Source: Fibrobacter sp. (GTDB lineage: Bacteria; Fibrobacterota; Fibrobacteria; Fibrobacterales; Fibrobacteraceae). From it: a stretch of DNA of 64,000 nucleotides. The stretch spans positions 372,001-436,000 of the forward strand of contig JAKSIC010000001.1 of NCBI GenBank assembly GCA_024399015.1. Reading direction: 5' to 3'. Below are positions 48,675 to 57,959 of the stretch, one piece after another; the first letter of the stretch is position 1; the number at the start of each line of letters is the position of its first letter. The notes under the pieces were generated by a model that ran no database searches, was not told where the DNA came from, and worked only from the letters and a program-made list of their open reading frames with translations. Both the position numbers and the translations under genes were made by a program.

Positions 48675-51600
48675 ATGAGGAAGTTTCTTCTCGCACTGTC
48701 TGCATTGCTCCCTGTGGCACCTTTTGCGGCCAACGCCACCATGGTTGGTGACGGCACCCAGGAAAGCCCATGGCAAATCGAAGATTACGAAGACCTAAAG
48801 GCCATCGGTAAAGGGCCCTATCTTTATAAAAATCATTACGTGCTGACAAAGGACATTGACGCCTCGGCCTCCGAACACGAAATGTGCAACGAAGACGGAT
48901 GTAACGGTTTCATTTCTATTGGTAAATCAAAAGACGCCGAAGACAGTACAGTATTCCACGGAAGCTTTGATGGTCAAAACCACACCATCAGCAATATGAC
49001 CATTTGGCTTCCTTGCGAAAGTGCCGTAGGATTTATTTCCAAACTTGCAGGCTCTCTTTCCAACATAAAATTTGACAAGATCAATATTACCGGCCGAGTT
49101 TCCGACTCCTATCACGTGGGTCTTGTTGGAAGAGCTTGGGGCCCAATCACTAATGTCCATGTGACCAACGGCTTTGTTCAAGGTGAAAAAAATATCGGCG
49201 GCATCGTCGGCAATATGGAAGCTCCGTACGGTTACAAGTCCAAAGGTCTTTTAGAGGACGTATCCTTCCAAGGTACAGTGAAGGGCGTTTTTTATGTAGG
49301 CGGCATCGTTGGCTATGCCGAGAATACAATTACACATGCCGACGCCAACGTAAACATTCTTGTTTATAGCGTTTCAAGGTACGACTCAGAACACATCGGA
49401 GGCATCGCAGGTTATTCAAAAGCTACTATCGGATACAGCAGTGCTAAAGGCAGAATTTCTCCCGACGCAGCCGAATCTAGCGATGCAAGAAGCATTGGCG
49501 GCCTTGTAGGAACAAATCGCGGATATGTATTTGCAAGCTACGCGCAAATGAACATTACCGGACCTTCTCAAAACCCCACATCAAAATATGCGGCAGAGGG
49601 GTTCAATTATTATATAGGCGGACTTGTCGGTGACAATCAAGGTCCCATTTCCTCCTCTTATTTTGCAGGAAACGTTGTTGGAGAAAGTTGTGTAGGCGGT
49701 ATCGCTGGAAGAAATAAAAGCCGCATTCAACATTCTTATTCTATTGGAACCGTCATAGGAACCGACGGCGTTGCAGGTGTTGCAGCTTGTAGCAATGACG
49801 ATGCAACCATCAGCCACACCTATACAGCAACCATCATCAATGGCGAAGAAGACGTAAACAACATTACAAACAACACCAAGAGCACCGTAGAACATTCCTA
49901 TTGGAATACCGACTATTCCAGCATTGAAGGCAACAACATTGGTAAGGGTCTTTCTTCTACAGAAATGAAATCCTTTGCAAATTTCGATACTTGGAAAGAC
50001 CAACACGACTCCGATTTTGTCTATTGCGAAGGCGAAAGCTCCCCTAACTACTACGAATCATACTACCAATGCGACAGTCTCGACTATTATTATGCTGAAC
50101 CTGAAGAAGGCTATACTTGTTCACTTATTCACTTTTGCCGTCAGTTCAAATATATATGGGATATTGATGAAGGCAAGACATTCCCTTATATCCGCTTATT
50201 ACCCCAAACAACGGTTCTGCCCATCGCCAAGCCCACTGCAGCACCCGCATGGCAACCGACTCCTATTATCGCTACCCTGGAAAATACAGGCGCAACACTG
50301 GTTGGAAAATGGACAGACTGGTCTCAGCTGAATACGGCAGGAGACTCCATTTACTACAACTACCAGGTTGGAGTTCTCAACGGCAAGGATACCATTTGGG
50401 GAACCACCAGTTATATGGCCGTTCCTAACAAAATTGAAATCAGCAGTTTGAACGACCTGAAAAAAATCGGCAACGAAACCAGCCATCCGTTAATGGCAAC
50501 CTACGAACTTATGGCCGATATCGATGGTAACAACACCACGTTTAAGCCCATTAGCGACAGTGTTACCGCATTTACAGGAAAGTTTAACGGCAACAATCAC
50601 ACCATCAGCAATCTCATCATCAATGAGCCCATTAGAGATTTCACAGGTCTATTCGGTTATCTTTATAACGCCACTATTGAAAATCTTATTCTGAAAAATA
50701 TCCAGGCAAACGGCTCCTGGTGCGTAGGCGCCTTGGCTGGTGAAGTAGATAACTCCATTGTACGTCGAGTCGTTTCCTACAACGGCAACGTCACTGGAAC
50801 TGAATTTGTTGGTGGTTTGGTTGGTGCTTCAAAGAACGCAAAATTCGACATGATTGGCGCAACCGGTTATGTCACGGGTAAAACAACCGTGGGAGGCGTG
50901 TTTGGAGCCTTCGCATCCATAGCCAACAATGTTTACTCCGTCAGCATGGTTAAGGGTATTGAAACCGTAGGCGGTATCTCTGGCCACGGTCAAGAATTTG
51001 ATGTGGAAAGTTCTTTCAACAAGGTTTATTCAGCAAGTATCATCAAGGCAAGATACTCCGACGAATTCGTCAATAACGGGAGCCTCATGGGATCAGCCGA
51101 TGTTTATGATGGTTACTTCGACAACACTCTTTACACTCAATCAGGCGGTAGCAAAGCAGGTCATTCTACAGAAGAATTGCAGCAGCAAGCAACGTTCAAA
51201 AACTTCGACTTTGATTCAGTATGGACTATCCAGGAAGGAAAAACCTACCCCTACTTCCAGGGAATGGACCCCGTTCTTCCAGGAACTCTTATCAATGACA
51301 GTACCGCATTCGCTCTTGCCGGAAACGGAACTGCAGACAATCCATACCTCATCGAAAACTACGACGACTTGAAATATATCGGCACCCATGAATACGCCAC
51401 CAATCTCTATTACAAGCTTACAGACAACATTAACGCACGTAATTCACAAAAGGAAAACTGCGACGCAAATGGTGAAAACTGCAAGGGATTTACACCCATC
51501 AAGGAATTCAGCGGTGTATTGCTCGGTAACAGCAAAACAATTTACAACTTGACCATCAACCATCCGGAAGAAGATTCCGTTGGTTTGTTCAAGTCCTTAA

Positions 51601-53948
51601 CGGCAACAGCAAAGATTTCCGCACTCCGTTTGGATACACTGAAGATTATCGGCAAGAACTACGTCGGTGGCCTCGCCGGTGCTGATGAAGGTGCAAGCAT
51701 TGATAGCCTTGACGTAAGAGGCTCCATCTCCGCCCAGAACTACGCAGGCTCTGCAATCGGCGAAAAAGTTAGCGGTACCATCACTATCGCTAATACAACC
51801 GGTTCCATTACAGCCAAGAATTTTGCAGGCGGTATCGTAGGGAACTTGAAAAATTCTGAAATCAAGAATTCTTCCTCCACCACATCTGTTGTGGGCGAAA
51901 GCAATTTGGGTGGCCTAGTTGGTAACGCTATCAACGCCAAAATCACTTACACATTGGCCGCAGGAAATGTGGAAGGAACAACAAATATTGGCGGCCTCGC
52001 AGGAAACGGCAGCAACACCATTTGGACAAATTCCTACTGCGACAGTACCACATGGCACATGCACCAAACCGCGGGCGGTGAAATGAGAAACTCTGCCCAA
52101 ATGGTAAATTCCTCGACTTTCGAAAACTGGGATTTCGATAAGGCATGGTATGCATGGGATGGGTTAAGCTATCCAAGACCTACCTGGAGTAAAATCAAAA
52201 TAAATGTCTTTGGCGACGAAGTTACATTGATGAATGGCTCCGGAACTGACGCCGATCCGTTCCTTATCACTAATCAAGATGATCTTCTTTCTATCGGTGC
52301 AAGCATCTACACCATGAATTCCGTCTACAAACTGACAAGCGATATTAATTTATCTAACGGTTATAGCTACAATTCTATTGGTCGGAGAAAAAACATTATC
52401 TGGGGCAGCCCTGAACTATTCGGACCTAATACAGGAGAAACAACTGTATTTTCAGGAAAACTCCACGGAGCAGGACATTCCGTTTCTGGTTTCCGTTGCA
52501 GTGACAATTTCAGTTTAGTTGATACCCTTTCGGCAACTGGTGTTATTGACAGCTTGAACATTACAGATTTCCTTTGCTACAGCGACGACGCTATAAGCTC
52601 CTTTGTTGGCATCAATAAAGGCACCATCAATAATGTCAATGTATCTGCAGAAATTCATGCTTTATACGCAGCAGGTATCACCGGTAAAAATTACGGGCAC
52701 ATCTCCAACAGCTCCTTCTCTGGTTCCGTTTCCAGTGATTCCATCGCAGGCGGCATCACTACAGAAAACTGGGGATTTATTGAAAACAGTTCTGTTGACG
52801 CAGAAGTAAACGCTGATTACTATGCCGGCGGTCTCGTCGCAATCGATCACAAGGGTACTTCAAATTCCAAATTTAGTGGTACAGTGGCTAGCGGAAAATA
52901 TGGTGGCGGCGCATTTGCCATCGTTGACAAGGCCACCATCAACAACGTTTCTGCAAATGCTTCCGTGTTCTGCAGAGGAAATAATTCTAATGATTTAACT
53001 CTTGGCGGTTTCGTCGGCGAAAACAATGGTTACATCTTCAATTCCTATGCTGATGTAAAAATCAATGACGGAAGCGGATTCGCCAGCGTCAATAACGGAA
53101 CAATCAGCAGCTGCCGCTCCTCCGTGGACATGGAAATCCGTTATACCCCACAACCTCTCGGCGGTTTCGTTGGTACCAATCTTGAAAAGGGCGTCATCAC
53201 CGATGTCTATGCAACAGGTTCTTCCCTGGCACGAGCATACAATGTTGCAGAAACGAAAACTTTTGACGCATTGGTCGCTAAACAGCAAGGATCCATCAAG
53301 AACGCATACAGCACCTGGTACACAACCCGTAACCAAGGCGAAAACATCTGCAGTAACGTTCAATGGGAAAAGGCAGGCGAAAACGTCTACTACAGTTCCA
53401 GCGAATGCGCCTTGTCTAGCGACAACATGAATCTGAAAGCTTTGACAGGCGACCAAATGATTCACGCCGCAAGCTTCAACGGATTTGACTTCCAGAAAAT
53501 CTGGACAATCGAAGAGGGCGTTTCCTACCCAACCCTCCGATTCAATGCAGATACTACAGTTGTAAAGGAAGAACCGCAGGATACAACCATCACGATTCCC
53601 GAAGACCCCAAGGATACAACCGATAAGAAGGATTCCACACAGACTCCCGACGATTCCAAGAAAGAAGAATCCATTGGTAGCTCTCGTGCAACCGCAAACA
53701 CCGGGCTCAAGGCTATTTTGAACGGCAGCTTTGCAGAGTTCCAATTCACCGTTCCTAGAAGAGGTGAAGTCAAGTTCTCCCTGCTGAACATGCAGGGCAA
53801 CGTCGTGTACTCCGCAAACATGGGCGTCACGGCCGCAGGATCCCACATCAAGACCCTTGGACTCTCAGGCATCACTAACGGCCGTTATATCGGAATCTTG
53901 CAGTTGAACGGACAACCGGTCGATCGCACTATCCTCACAAAGAAATAG
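48675..53948 (+). CDS. Giant secreted GLUG-repeat protein with C-terminal sorting domain
   Basis: A 1757-residue secreted protein with signal MRKFLLALSALLPVAPFAANA after an AGGAGG site. At least four modules open with the phrase G(x)GTxxxPWQIxxYEDLKAIG (residues near 25, 595, 880 and 1195), each followed by strings of GLUG motifs such as VGGIVG, IGGLVG, AGGIVG with interleaved beta-strands; these build a beta-helix-like fold. Near the end lies a Pro/Asp/Thr/Lys linker (about 1630-1670: PQDTTITIPEDPKDTT) and an ~85-residue type IX-like sorting domain (VKFSLLNMQGNVVYSANMG...GRYIGILQLNGQPVDRTILTKK). GLUG repeats occur in adhesins and surface-sheet proteins; adhesion or carbohydrate interaction is likely. 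It is one of the longest genes here and uses more A/T-rich codons than the enzymes beside it. Confidence 0.85.
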   Translation: MRKFLLALSALLPVAPFAANATMVGDGTQESPWQIEDYEDLKAIGKGPYLYKNHYVLTKDIDASASEHEMCNEDGCNGFISIGKSKDAEDSTVFHGSFDGQNHTISNMTIWLPCESAVGFISKLAGSLSNIKFDKINITGRVSDSYHVGLVGRAWGPITNVHVTNGFVQGEKNIGGIVGNMEAPYGYKSKGLLEDVSFQGTVKGVFYVGGIVGYAENTITHADANVNILVYSVSRYDSEHIGGIAGYSKATIGYSSAKGRISPDAAESSDARSIGGLVGTNRGYVFASYAQMNITGPSQNPTSKYAAEGFNYYIGGLVGDNQGPISSSYFAGNVVGESCVGGIAGRNKSRIQHSYSIGTVIGTDGVAGVAACSNDDATISHTYTATIINGEEDVNNITNNTKSTVEHSYWNTDYSSIEGNNIGKGLSSTEMKSFANFDTWKDQHDSDFVYCEGESSPNYYESYYQCDSLDYYYAEPEEGYTCSLIHFCRQFKYIWDIDEGKTFPYIRLLPQTTVLPIAKPTAAPAWQPTPIIATLENTGATLVGKWTDWSQLNTAGDSIYYNYQVGVLNGKDTIWGTTSYMAVPNKIEISSLNDLKKIGNETSHPLMATYELMADIDGNNTTFKPISDSVTAFTGKFNGNNHTISNLIINEPIRDFTGLFGYLYNATIENLILKNIQANGSWCVGALAGEVDNSIVRRVVSYNGNVTGTEFVGGLVGASKNAKFDMIGATGYVTGKTTVGGVFGAFASIANNVYSVSMVKGIETVGGISGHGQEFDVESSFNKVYSASIIKARYSDEFVNNGSLMGSADVYDGYFDNTLYTQSGGSKAGHSTEELQQQATFKNFDFDSVWTIQEGKTYPYFQGMDPVLPGTLINDSTAFALAGNGTADNPYLIENYDDLKYIGTHEYATNLYYKLTDNINARNSQKENCDANGENCKGFTPIKEFSGVLLGNSKTIYNLTINHPEEDSVGLFKSLTATAKISALRLDTLKIIGKNYVGGLAGADEGASIDSLDVRGSISAQNYAGSAIGEKVSGTITIANTTGSITAKNFAGGIVGNLKNSEIKNSSSTTSVVGESNLGGLVGNAINAKITYTLAAGNVEGTTNIGGLAGNGSNTIWTNSYCDSTTWHMHQTAGGEMRNSAQMVNSSTFENWDFDKAWYAWDGLSYPRPTWSKIKINVFGDEVTLMNGSGTDADPFLITNQDDLLSIGASIYTMNSVYKLTSDINLSNGYSYNSIGRRKNIIWGSPELFGPNTGETTVFSGKLHGAGHSVSGFRCSDNFSLVDTLSATGVIDSLNITDFLCYSDDAISSFVGINKGTINNVNVSAEIHALYAAGITGKNYGHISNSSFSGSVSSDSIAGGITTENWGFIENSSVDAEVNADYYAGGLVAIDHKGTSNSKFSGTVASGKYGGGAFAIVDKATINNVSANASVFCRGNNSNDLTLGGFVGENNGYIFNSYADVKINDGSGFASVNNGTISSCRSSVDMEIRYTPQPLGGFVGTNLEKGVITDVYATGSSLARAYNVAETKTFDALVAKQQGSIKNAYSTWYTTRNQGENICSNVQWEKAGENVYYSSSECALSSDNMNLKALTGDQMIHAASFNGFDFQKIWTIEEGVSYPTLRFNADTTVVKEEPQDTTITIPEDPKDTTDKKDSTQTPDDSKKEESIGSSRATANTGLKAILNGSFAEFQFTVPRRGEVKFSLLNMQGNVVYSANMGVTAAGSHIKTLGLSGITNGRYIGILQLNGQPVDRTILTKK

Positions 53949-53959
53949 CGAAATTCTTC

Positions 53960-54433
53960 ATGAATTTTAATATCCGCAAATACAAGGCAAAGGATCACGA
54001 AGAGTTCTTCCAGATGATGAAGGAGTTCTTCGCAAGTCCTGCCGTTTTGCACAACGTGCCCGAAAGCCATTTCGAGAAAACCTTGCAGGAACTGGAAAAC
54101 GGCAGTCCATATTTTGACGTGTACATTTTTGAAGTCAGCGAAGGTTCAACTTGCGACGATTCTTGCGAACACATCGCAGGCTACGGCGCCGTCACCAAGA
54201 CATACTCCAACGAGGCCGGCGGTTTATGTTTCTGGTTCGATGAAATCTATATACGCGAAGAATTCCGCGGGCAGGGTCTCGGCAGCGCCTTCATCAAACA
54301 GGTCATAGAAAACCATCCCGAAGTCAAGAGGTTCCGCCTGGAGACGGAACCGGAAAACGAAAAAGCCGCACGACTCTATAAAAAACTAGGCTTTGAAGAA
54401 CTGGGGTACAACCAATTCACCCTGGATCGGTAG
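53960..54433 (+). CDS. GNAT family N-acetyltransferase
   Basis: A 157-residue cytoplasmic acetyltransferase with the GNAT fold: MNFNIRKYKAKDHEEFFQMM start, FWFDEIYIREEFRGQGLGSAFIKQVI with the acetyl-CoA loop RGQGLG at 103-108, and the C-terminal RLETEPENEKAARLYKKLGFEEL. It starts 11 bases after the stop of the GLUG protein and may be cotranscribed with it. The substrate cannot be told. Confidence 0.92.
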   Translation: MNFNIRKYKAKDHEEFFQMMKEFFASPAVLHNVPESHFEKTLQELENGSPYFDVYIFEVSEGSTCDDSCEHIAGYGAVTKTYSNEAGGLCFWFDEIYIREEFRGQGLGSAFIKQVIENHPEVKRFRLETEPENEKAARLYKKLGFEELGYNQFTLDR

Positions 54434-54533
54434 AATCTCGCACCAACTTGTACTCTAAAAACATTCAATTTTTGCATAAAATTAAAGAATTTCAATATTT
54501 TTAAACTTTTTTAATATTTTTGTACTCCAACTA

Positions 54534-54562
54534 TTGCCTTTTTGGAAATTTTAGTTTATATT
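54534..54562 (+). promoter_or_regulatory. Promoter with leaderless spacing upstream of the TIGR02147 gene
   Basis: TTGCCT at 54534-54539, 17-base spacer, TATATT at 54557-54562. The start codon ATG is at 54570, seven bases after the -10 box, so transcription should begin on it; there is no SD sequence in the few bases between. Confidence 0.6.
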
Positions 54563-54569
54563 CATTTCC

Positions 54570-55409
54570 ATGAAGCAAGTGACAGAGTACAAAGATTATC
54601 GCCTGTTCATTCAGGAGTACTACGAGGACCGAAAGCAGAAATCCGCATTTACCTGGCGCGATTTTGCAGCTCAAGCCGGATTTTCCTCTCCCGTGTACCT
54701 GAAAGATGTAAGCACAGGCAAAAAGAACCTGAGCGCAGCAGCCGCTGAACGCGTCGCCAGCGCCACAGGCCTTACCGACCACGATGCCGACTATTTCTGC
54801 GCACTAGTCGCTTTCGCAGGCGCAAAGACCGACGACGACAAGAAAAAGGCATTTGACAACATGCAAAATATTGCAAACGCCCTCAAGGTTAAAATCCTTG
54901 GCGCCGACGAATTCGCCTACTTCGACTCCTGGAAAAATCCGGTGCTCCGCGAAGTGGCCCCTGCAATGCCCGGCGCAAAGCCTTTGGAAATCGCCCACGC
55001 TTGCAAACCGAAAATTACCGCAGCCGAAGTGACTGAGACTCTCCAGTTCCTCACCAAGGCAGGCTTGTTGCAGAAAGATGAAAACGGGAACTACCGCCAG
55101 ACCGACAAGATTCTGAGTTCCGGTAAAGGTGAAATGGTTCCGCTAGCCATTCGCAACATGCACCGTCAAATGGGAACGTTCGCCCTGGAATCTCTCGAGA
55201 ACGATCCCATCAACGAACGAAAGTTTACAGGTCTCACCTTGGGCGTGTCCGAAAGCGCCTACGGCGAAATCCTTGAAGAACTGGACCAATGCCGCAAGCG
55301 CATCGCAGCTATCGCATCAAGGCCCCAGGAAGTAGAAAAAGTTTTCCGCGTGAATATGCAAGTGTTTGCGCTAACAAAGAATTTAAACGAACGCGGTTCC
55401 AACCGCTGA
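54570..55409 (+). CDS. TIGR02147 family regulator-like protein
   Basis: A 279-residue soluble protein of the family first described in Fibrobacter succinogenes (TIGR02147): it begins YKDYRLFIQEYYEDRKQKSAFTWRDFAAQAGFSSPVYLKDVSTGKKNLS, which reads like a helix-turn-helix with a target-lattice segment, and continues with mixed helices (EVTETLQFLTKAGLLQKDENGNYRQTD, a winged-helix-like part). A role as transcription regulator is inferred from that winged-helix resemblance. The family typically lies next to a serine-rich lipoprotein gene, as here with a 10-base gap. It probably controls that lipoprotein. The mRNA looks leaderless. Confidence 0.88.
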   Translation: MKQVTEYKDYRLFIQEYYEDRKQKSAFTWRDFAAQAGFSSPVYLKDVSTGKKNLSAAAAERVASATGLTDHDADYFCALVAFAGAKTDDDKKKAFDNMQNIANALKVKILGADEFAYFDSWKNPVLREVAPAMPGAKPLEIAHACKPKITAAEVTETLQFLTKAGLLQKDENGNYRQTDKILSSGKGEMVPLAIRNMHRQMGTFALESLENDPINERKFTGLTLGVSESAYGEILEELDQCRKRIAAIASRPQEVEKVFRVNMQVFALTKNLNERGSNR

Positions 55410-55419
55410 GGAGAGCACC

Positions 55420-56418
55420 ATGAAAAGCATCAACTTCAAAACAATAACCACACTTTCCGCCATAGCCATGGCAGGTGTTTTCTCCGCTTGCAGCGACAAC
55501 GGCCCAACTCAAGGAGCTGGCGTCAGCATTGACGAAGACGGCATTATCGCCGACAACAACATCTCCTCCGACAGCCAGGAACCTTCCAGCAGCGAATCCG
55601 GACCACTCGGCAGCAGCGATTCCCAATTGCCGAGCATCAGCAGCTCCAGCATGTACACCCAGGATAACCCGCCGGTTTCCAGTTCTTCCGTAATAATGTT
55701 TTCCAGTTCTTCAAGTTTTGTATTTTCCAGCTCTTCACAGGCCCCAGTACTTTGCAAGGCTGCTAACGCATGGGGAGGCTGCGGCATGGGCATTGATGGA
55801 GACTACGTCTGGGAAGGTTACGACGAAGTTTACATGGTGGAAACCGGCCTGGACAACGGCAGCGAAACCGGCGGTACCTGGTTTGAATTTAACGACAACG
55901 GAAATGGGGGCGGATCTACCATCAAGTGGCCTGTAGACAAAGGAAACAGCTATGACGAGGAATCCTTCGATCCGGTTATTGACTTTTGCGACGGCATATG
56001 CGGAGAGATTTCCTTTGACAAGGGAAGCCTGGATTTCTCGCCATTCGCAGGCATCGCCTTCTCCATCGCAGGCAAGAAGAAAGACGGCACCCTTGAACCC
56101 GCCGACATTTCCAACTGGGAAAACATCTGCATCATGTACGAATCCCAAGTTGCATTTACTATGGAGCTGGGCGTAACAGATTCTCTAATGATCAACGTAC
56201 TAAAATATGACCGTCCAAAAGTCGCTTTACCACGCAACGGCGGAAACAAGTGCTTCAACTTCAGCGACTTCAAGCAGACTGGTTATGGCGAAAAAATGGC
56301 AATCGGTGAAGTGCTGAAGCAAGTGACCAGTATCGAGTTCATGTTCTCGCAACCCACATCCTCTACAAAAACGGCAACCTTCAACATTCGGGCTATAGCA
56401 ATCGGCCTAAAAGAGTAA
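55420..56418 (+). CDS. Serine-rich-linker lipoprotein, possible carbohydrate-binding
   Basis: A 332-residue lipoprotein: signal MKSINFKTITTLSAIAMAGVFSACSD, lipid cysteine about residue 24, then a poly-serine spacer (about 45-110, SSSES, SSSSVIMFSSSSS) of the Fibrobacter type. The C-terminal ~200 residues form a beta-rich domain with many aromatic residues and cysteines (WGGCGMGIDGDYVWEGYDEVYM, GGTWFEFNDNGNGGGSTIKWP, TATFNIRAIAIGL) that resembles family 11-like carbohydrate-binding modules by eye. There is no catalytic motif. With its TIGR02147 neighbour it forms a two-gene unit, closed by a terminator at 56443. Confidence 0.8.
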   Translation: MKSINFKTITTLSAIAMAGVFSACSDNGPTQGAGVSIDEDGIIADNNISSDSQEPSSSESGPLGSSDSQLPSISSSSMYTQDNPPVSSSSVIMFSSSSSFVFSSSSQAPVLCKAANAWGGCGMGIDGDYVWEGYDEVYMVETGLDNGSETGGTWFEFNDNGNGGGSTIKWPVDKGNSYDEESFDPVIDFCDGICGEISFDKGSLDFSPFAGIAFSIAGKKKDGTLEPADISNWENICIMYESQVAFTMELGVTDSLMINVLKYDRPKVALPRNGGNKCFNFSDFKQTGYGEKMAIGEVLKQVTSIEFMFSQPTSSTKTATFNIRAIAIGLKE

Positions 56419-56442
56419 AACCTAAACGCCATTAAAAGCAAC

Positions 56443-56475
56443 AACTCCCGCGATTGTACGTCGCGGGAGTTTTTT
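56443..56475. terminator. Terminator of the lipoprotein gene
   Basis: AACTCCCGCGA and TCGCGGGAGTT pair perfectly around TTGTACG, followed by TTTT. Confidence 0.9.
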
Positions 56476-56477
56476 GG

Positions 56478-56512
56478 GATCCTATCGGGTGCGCTGCACC
56501 TCCAGGATGACG
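56478..56512. repeat. Palindromic repeat between terminator and metY
   Basis: Outer ATCCT/AGGAT and inner GGTGC-GCT-GCACC inverted repeats around a short asymmetric part, ending in GATGACG. It resembles the ATCC..GGATGACG type of bacterial palindromic element and lies 8 bases from the metY stop codon. Confidence 0.6.
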
Positions 56513-56520
56513 TTTCGTGC

Positions 56521-57798
56521 CTAGACCTGTGCCAGAGCCTGTTCCAGGTCGGCGATGATATCTTCGATGTTTTCGATACCGACGCTGAAGCGGATCAGGT
56601 CAGGAGCAACGCCTGCTTCGATGAGCTGTTCGTCGGAAAGCTGACGGTGGGTATGGCTTGCGGGGTGCAGCACGCAGCTGCGGGCGTCGGCCACATGGGT
56701 CACGATGCAGATCATCTTGAGGGCATCCATGAACTGGATGGACTTATCGCGACCACCCTTGATACCAAAGGTGAGCACGCCGCACGGGAGGCCGCCCTTG
56801 AACTGCTTCTGGGCCAGAGCGTAGGAAGCGTTGTCTTCGAGACCTGCGTAGTCCACCCATGCAACCTTCGGATGGTTCTTCAGCCACTTGGCAGCGGCGA
56901 GAGCGTTTTCACAATGACGGGGCATGCGGAGGAACAAGGTTTCAAGACCAACGTTCAGGAGGAATGCATTCTGCGGAGACTGGATGGAACCCAGGTCGCG
57001 CATGAGCTGCACGGTAGCCTTGGTGATGTAGCAGAGCTTGCCGAAGGCTTCGGTGTAGCGAAGGCCGTGGTAAGACGGATCCGGTTCGGTAAGGCCCGGG
57101 AACTTGTCGTGATGAGCTTCCCAGTCGAAGTTACCGCTATCGACCACTGCGCCACCCACAGCCATAGCGTGACCGTCCATGTACTTGGTGGTAGAATGGG
57201 TCACGATGTCTACGCCGAATTCAAAAGGACGGCAGAGGATCGGAGTGGGGAAAGTGTTGTCCACGATCATGGGAACGCCATGCTTGTGAGCCAAATCTGC
57301 AAAGCGCTTCAGGTCAAGAATCTTGCCTGCGGGGTTTGCAACGGTTTCGCCGAAGACGCACTTGGTGTTGGGGCGGAAAGCCTTCTCGATTTCTTCGTCG
57401 GAAGCATCCTGGTCGATGAAGGTGCATTCGATGCCCAGCTTCTTCATGGTAACGCTGAAGAGGTTGCTGGTACCGCCGTAAATTGCGGAAGTAGAAATGA
57501 AGTGGTCGCCAGCTTCGCAGATGTTGAACACGGCGTAGAAGTTTGCAGCTTGACCGGAGGAAGTGAGCATGGCACCTACGCCACCTTCCAGCTGGGCGAT
57601 CTTGGAAGCCACAGCGTCGTTGGTGGGGTTCTGGAGACGGGTGTAGAAGTAGCCGGATTCCTTCAGGTCGAACAGGTCTGCCATCTGGGCGGAAGTGTCG
57701 TACTTAAAGGTAGTGCTCTGGTAAATGGGGAGCACGCGGGGTTCACCCTTCTTCGGGGTCCAGCCAGCCTGCACGCAAAGAGTTTCAAGATTTGCCAT
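56521..57798 (-). CDS. metY: O-acetylhomoserine sulfhydrylase (Cys/Met metabolism PLP enzyme)
   Basis: A 425-residue PLP enzyme of the gamma family. PLP lysine K205 in HSTTKYMDGH, SSGQAAN and YGGTSNLF before it, the PLP aspartate in VDNTFPTP, and RFSVGIENIEDIIADLEQAL at the end. The length and the sequence FDW.AHHDKFPGLTEPDPSYHGL fit O-acetylhomoserine sulfhydrylases (MetY), which make homocysteine from O-acetylhomoserine and sulfide, more than cystathionine gamma-synthase. The AGGAA-like site precedes the ATG. No methionine riboswitch is visible upstream. A terminator separates it from the GGDEF gene upstream. Confidence 0.92.
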   Translation of the reverse strand: MANLETLCVQAGWTPKKGEPRVLPIYQSTTFKYDTSAQMADLFDLKESGYFYTRLQNPTNDAVASKIAQLEGGVGAMLTSSGQAANFYAVFNICEAGDHFISTSAIYGGTSNLFSVTMKKLGIECTFIDQDASDEEIEKAFRPNTKCVFGETVANPAGKILDLKRFADLAHKHGVPMIVDNTFPTPILCRPFEFGVDIVTHSTTKYMDGHAMAVGGAVVDSGNFDWEAHHDKFPGLTEPDPSYHGLRYTEAFGKLCYITKATVQLMRDLGSIQSPQNAFLLNVGLETLFLRMPRHCENALAAAKWLKNHPKVAWVDYAGLEDNASYALAQKQFKGGLPCGVLTFGIKGGRDKSIQFMDALKMICIVTHVADARSCVLHPASHTHRQLSDEQLIEAGVAPDLIRFSVGIENIEDIIADLEQALAQV

Positions 57799-57879
57799 AA
57801 TTTATTCCTTTCTGTGTTATATGGGCTTAAATATAGATACACCCTATTACTTTTCCCATAATCAACCCTGTACAAAATG

Positions 57880-57903
57880 AAAAAGGCGGAGAAATTCCGC
57901 CGT
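57880..57903 (-). terminator. Terminator of the GGDEF operon
   Basis: On the minus strand AACGGCGGAA pairs with TCCGCC around TTTC and runs into TTTTTC, about 60 bases after the GGDEF stop. Confidence 0.85.
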
Positions 57904-57959
57904 TGCTATAACTAAAGCCCTATAATGAGCAATAGGTAAAACTTATAACTAGAACCAAT

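Noticed and set aside
57799-57879. A methionine or SAM riboswitch upstream of metY
   Set aside because: The stretch is short and A/T-rich, and none of the conserved riboswitch stems could be drawn.
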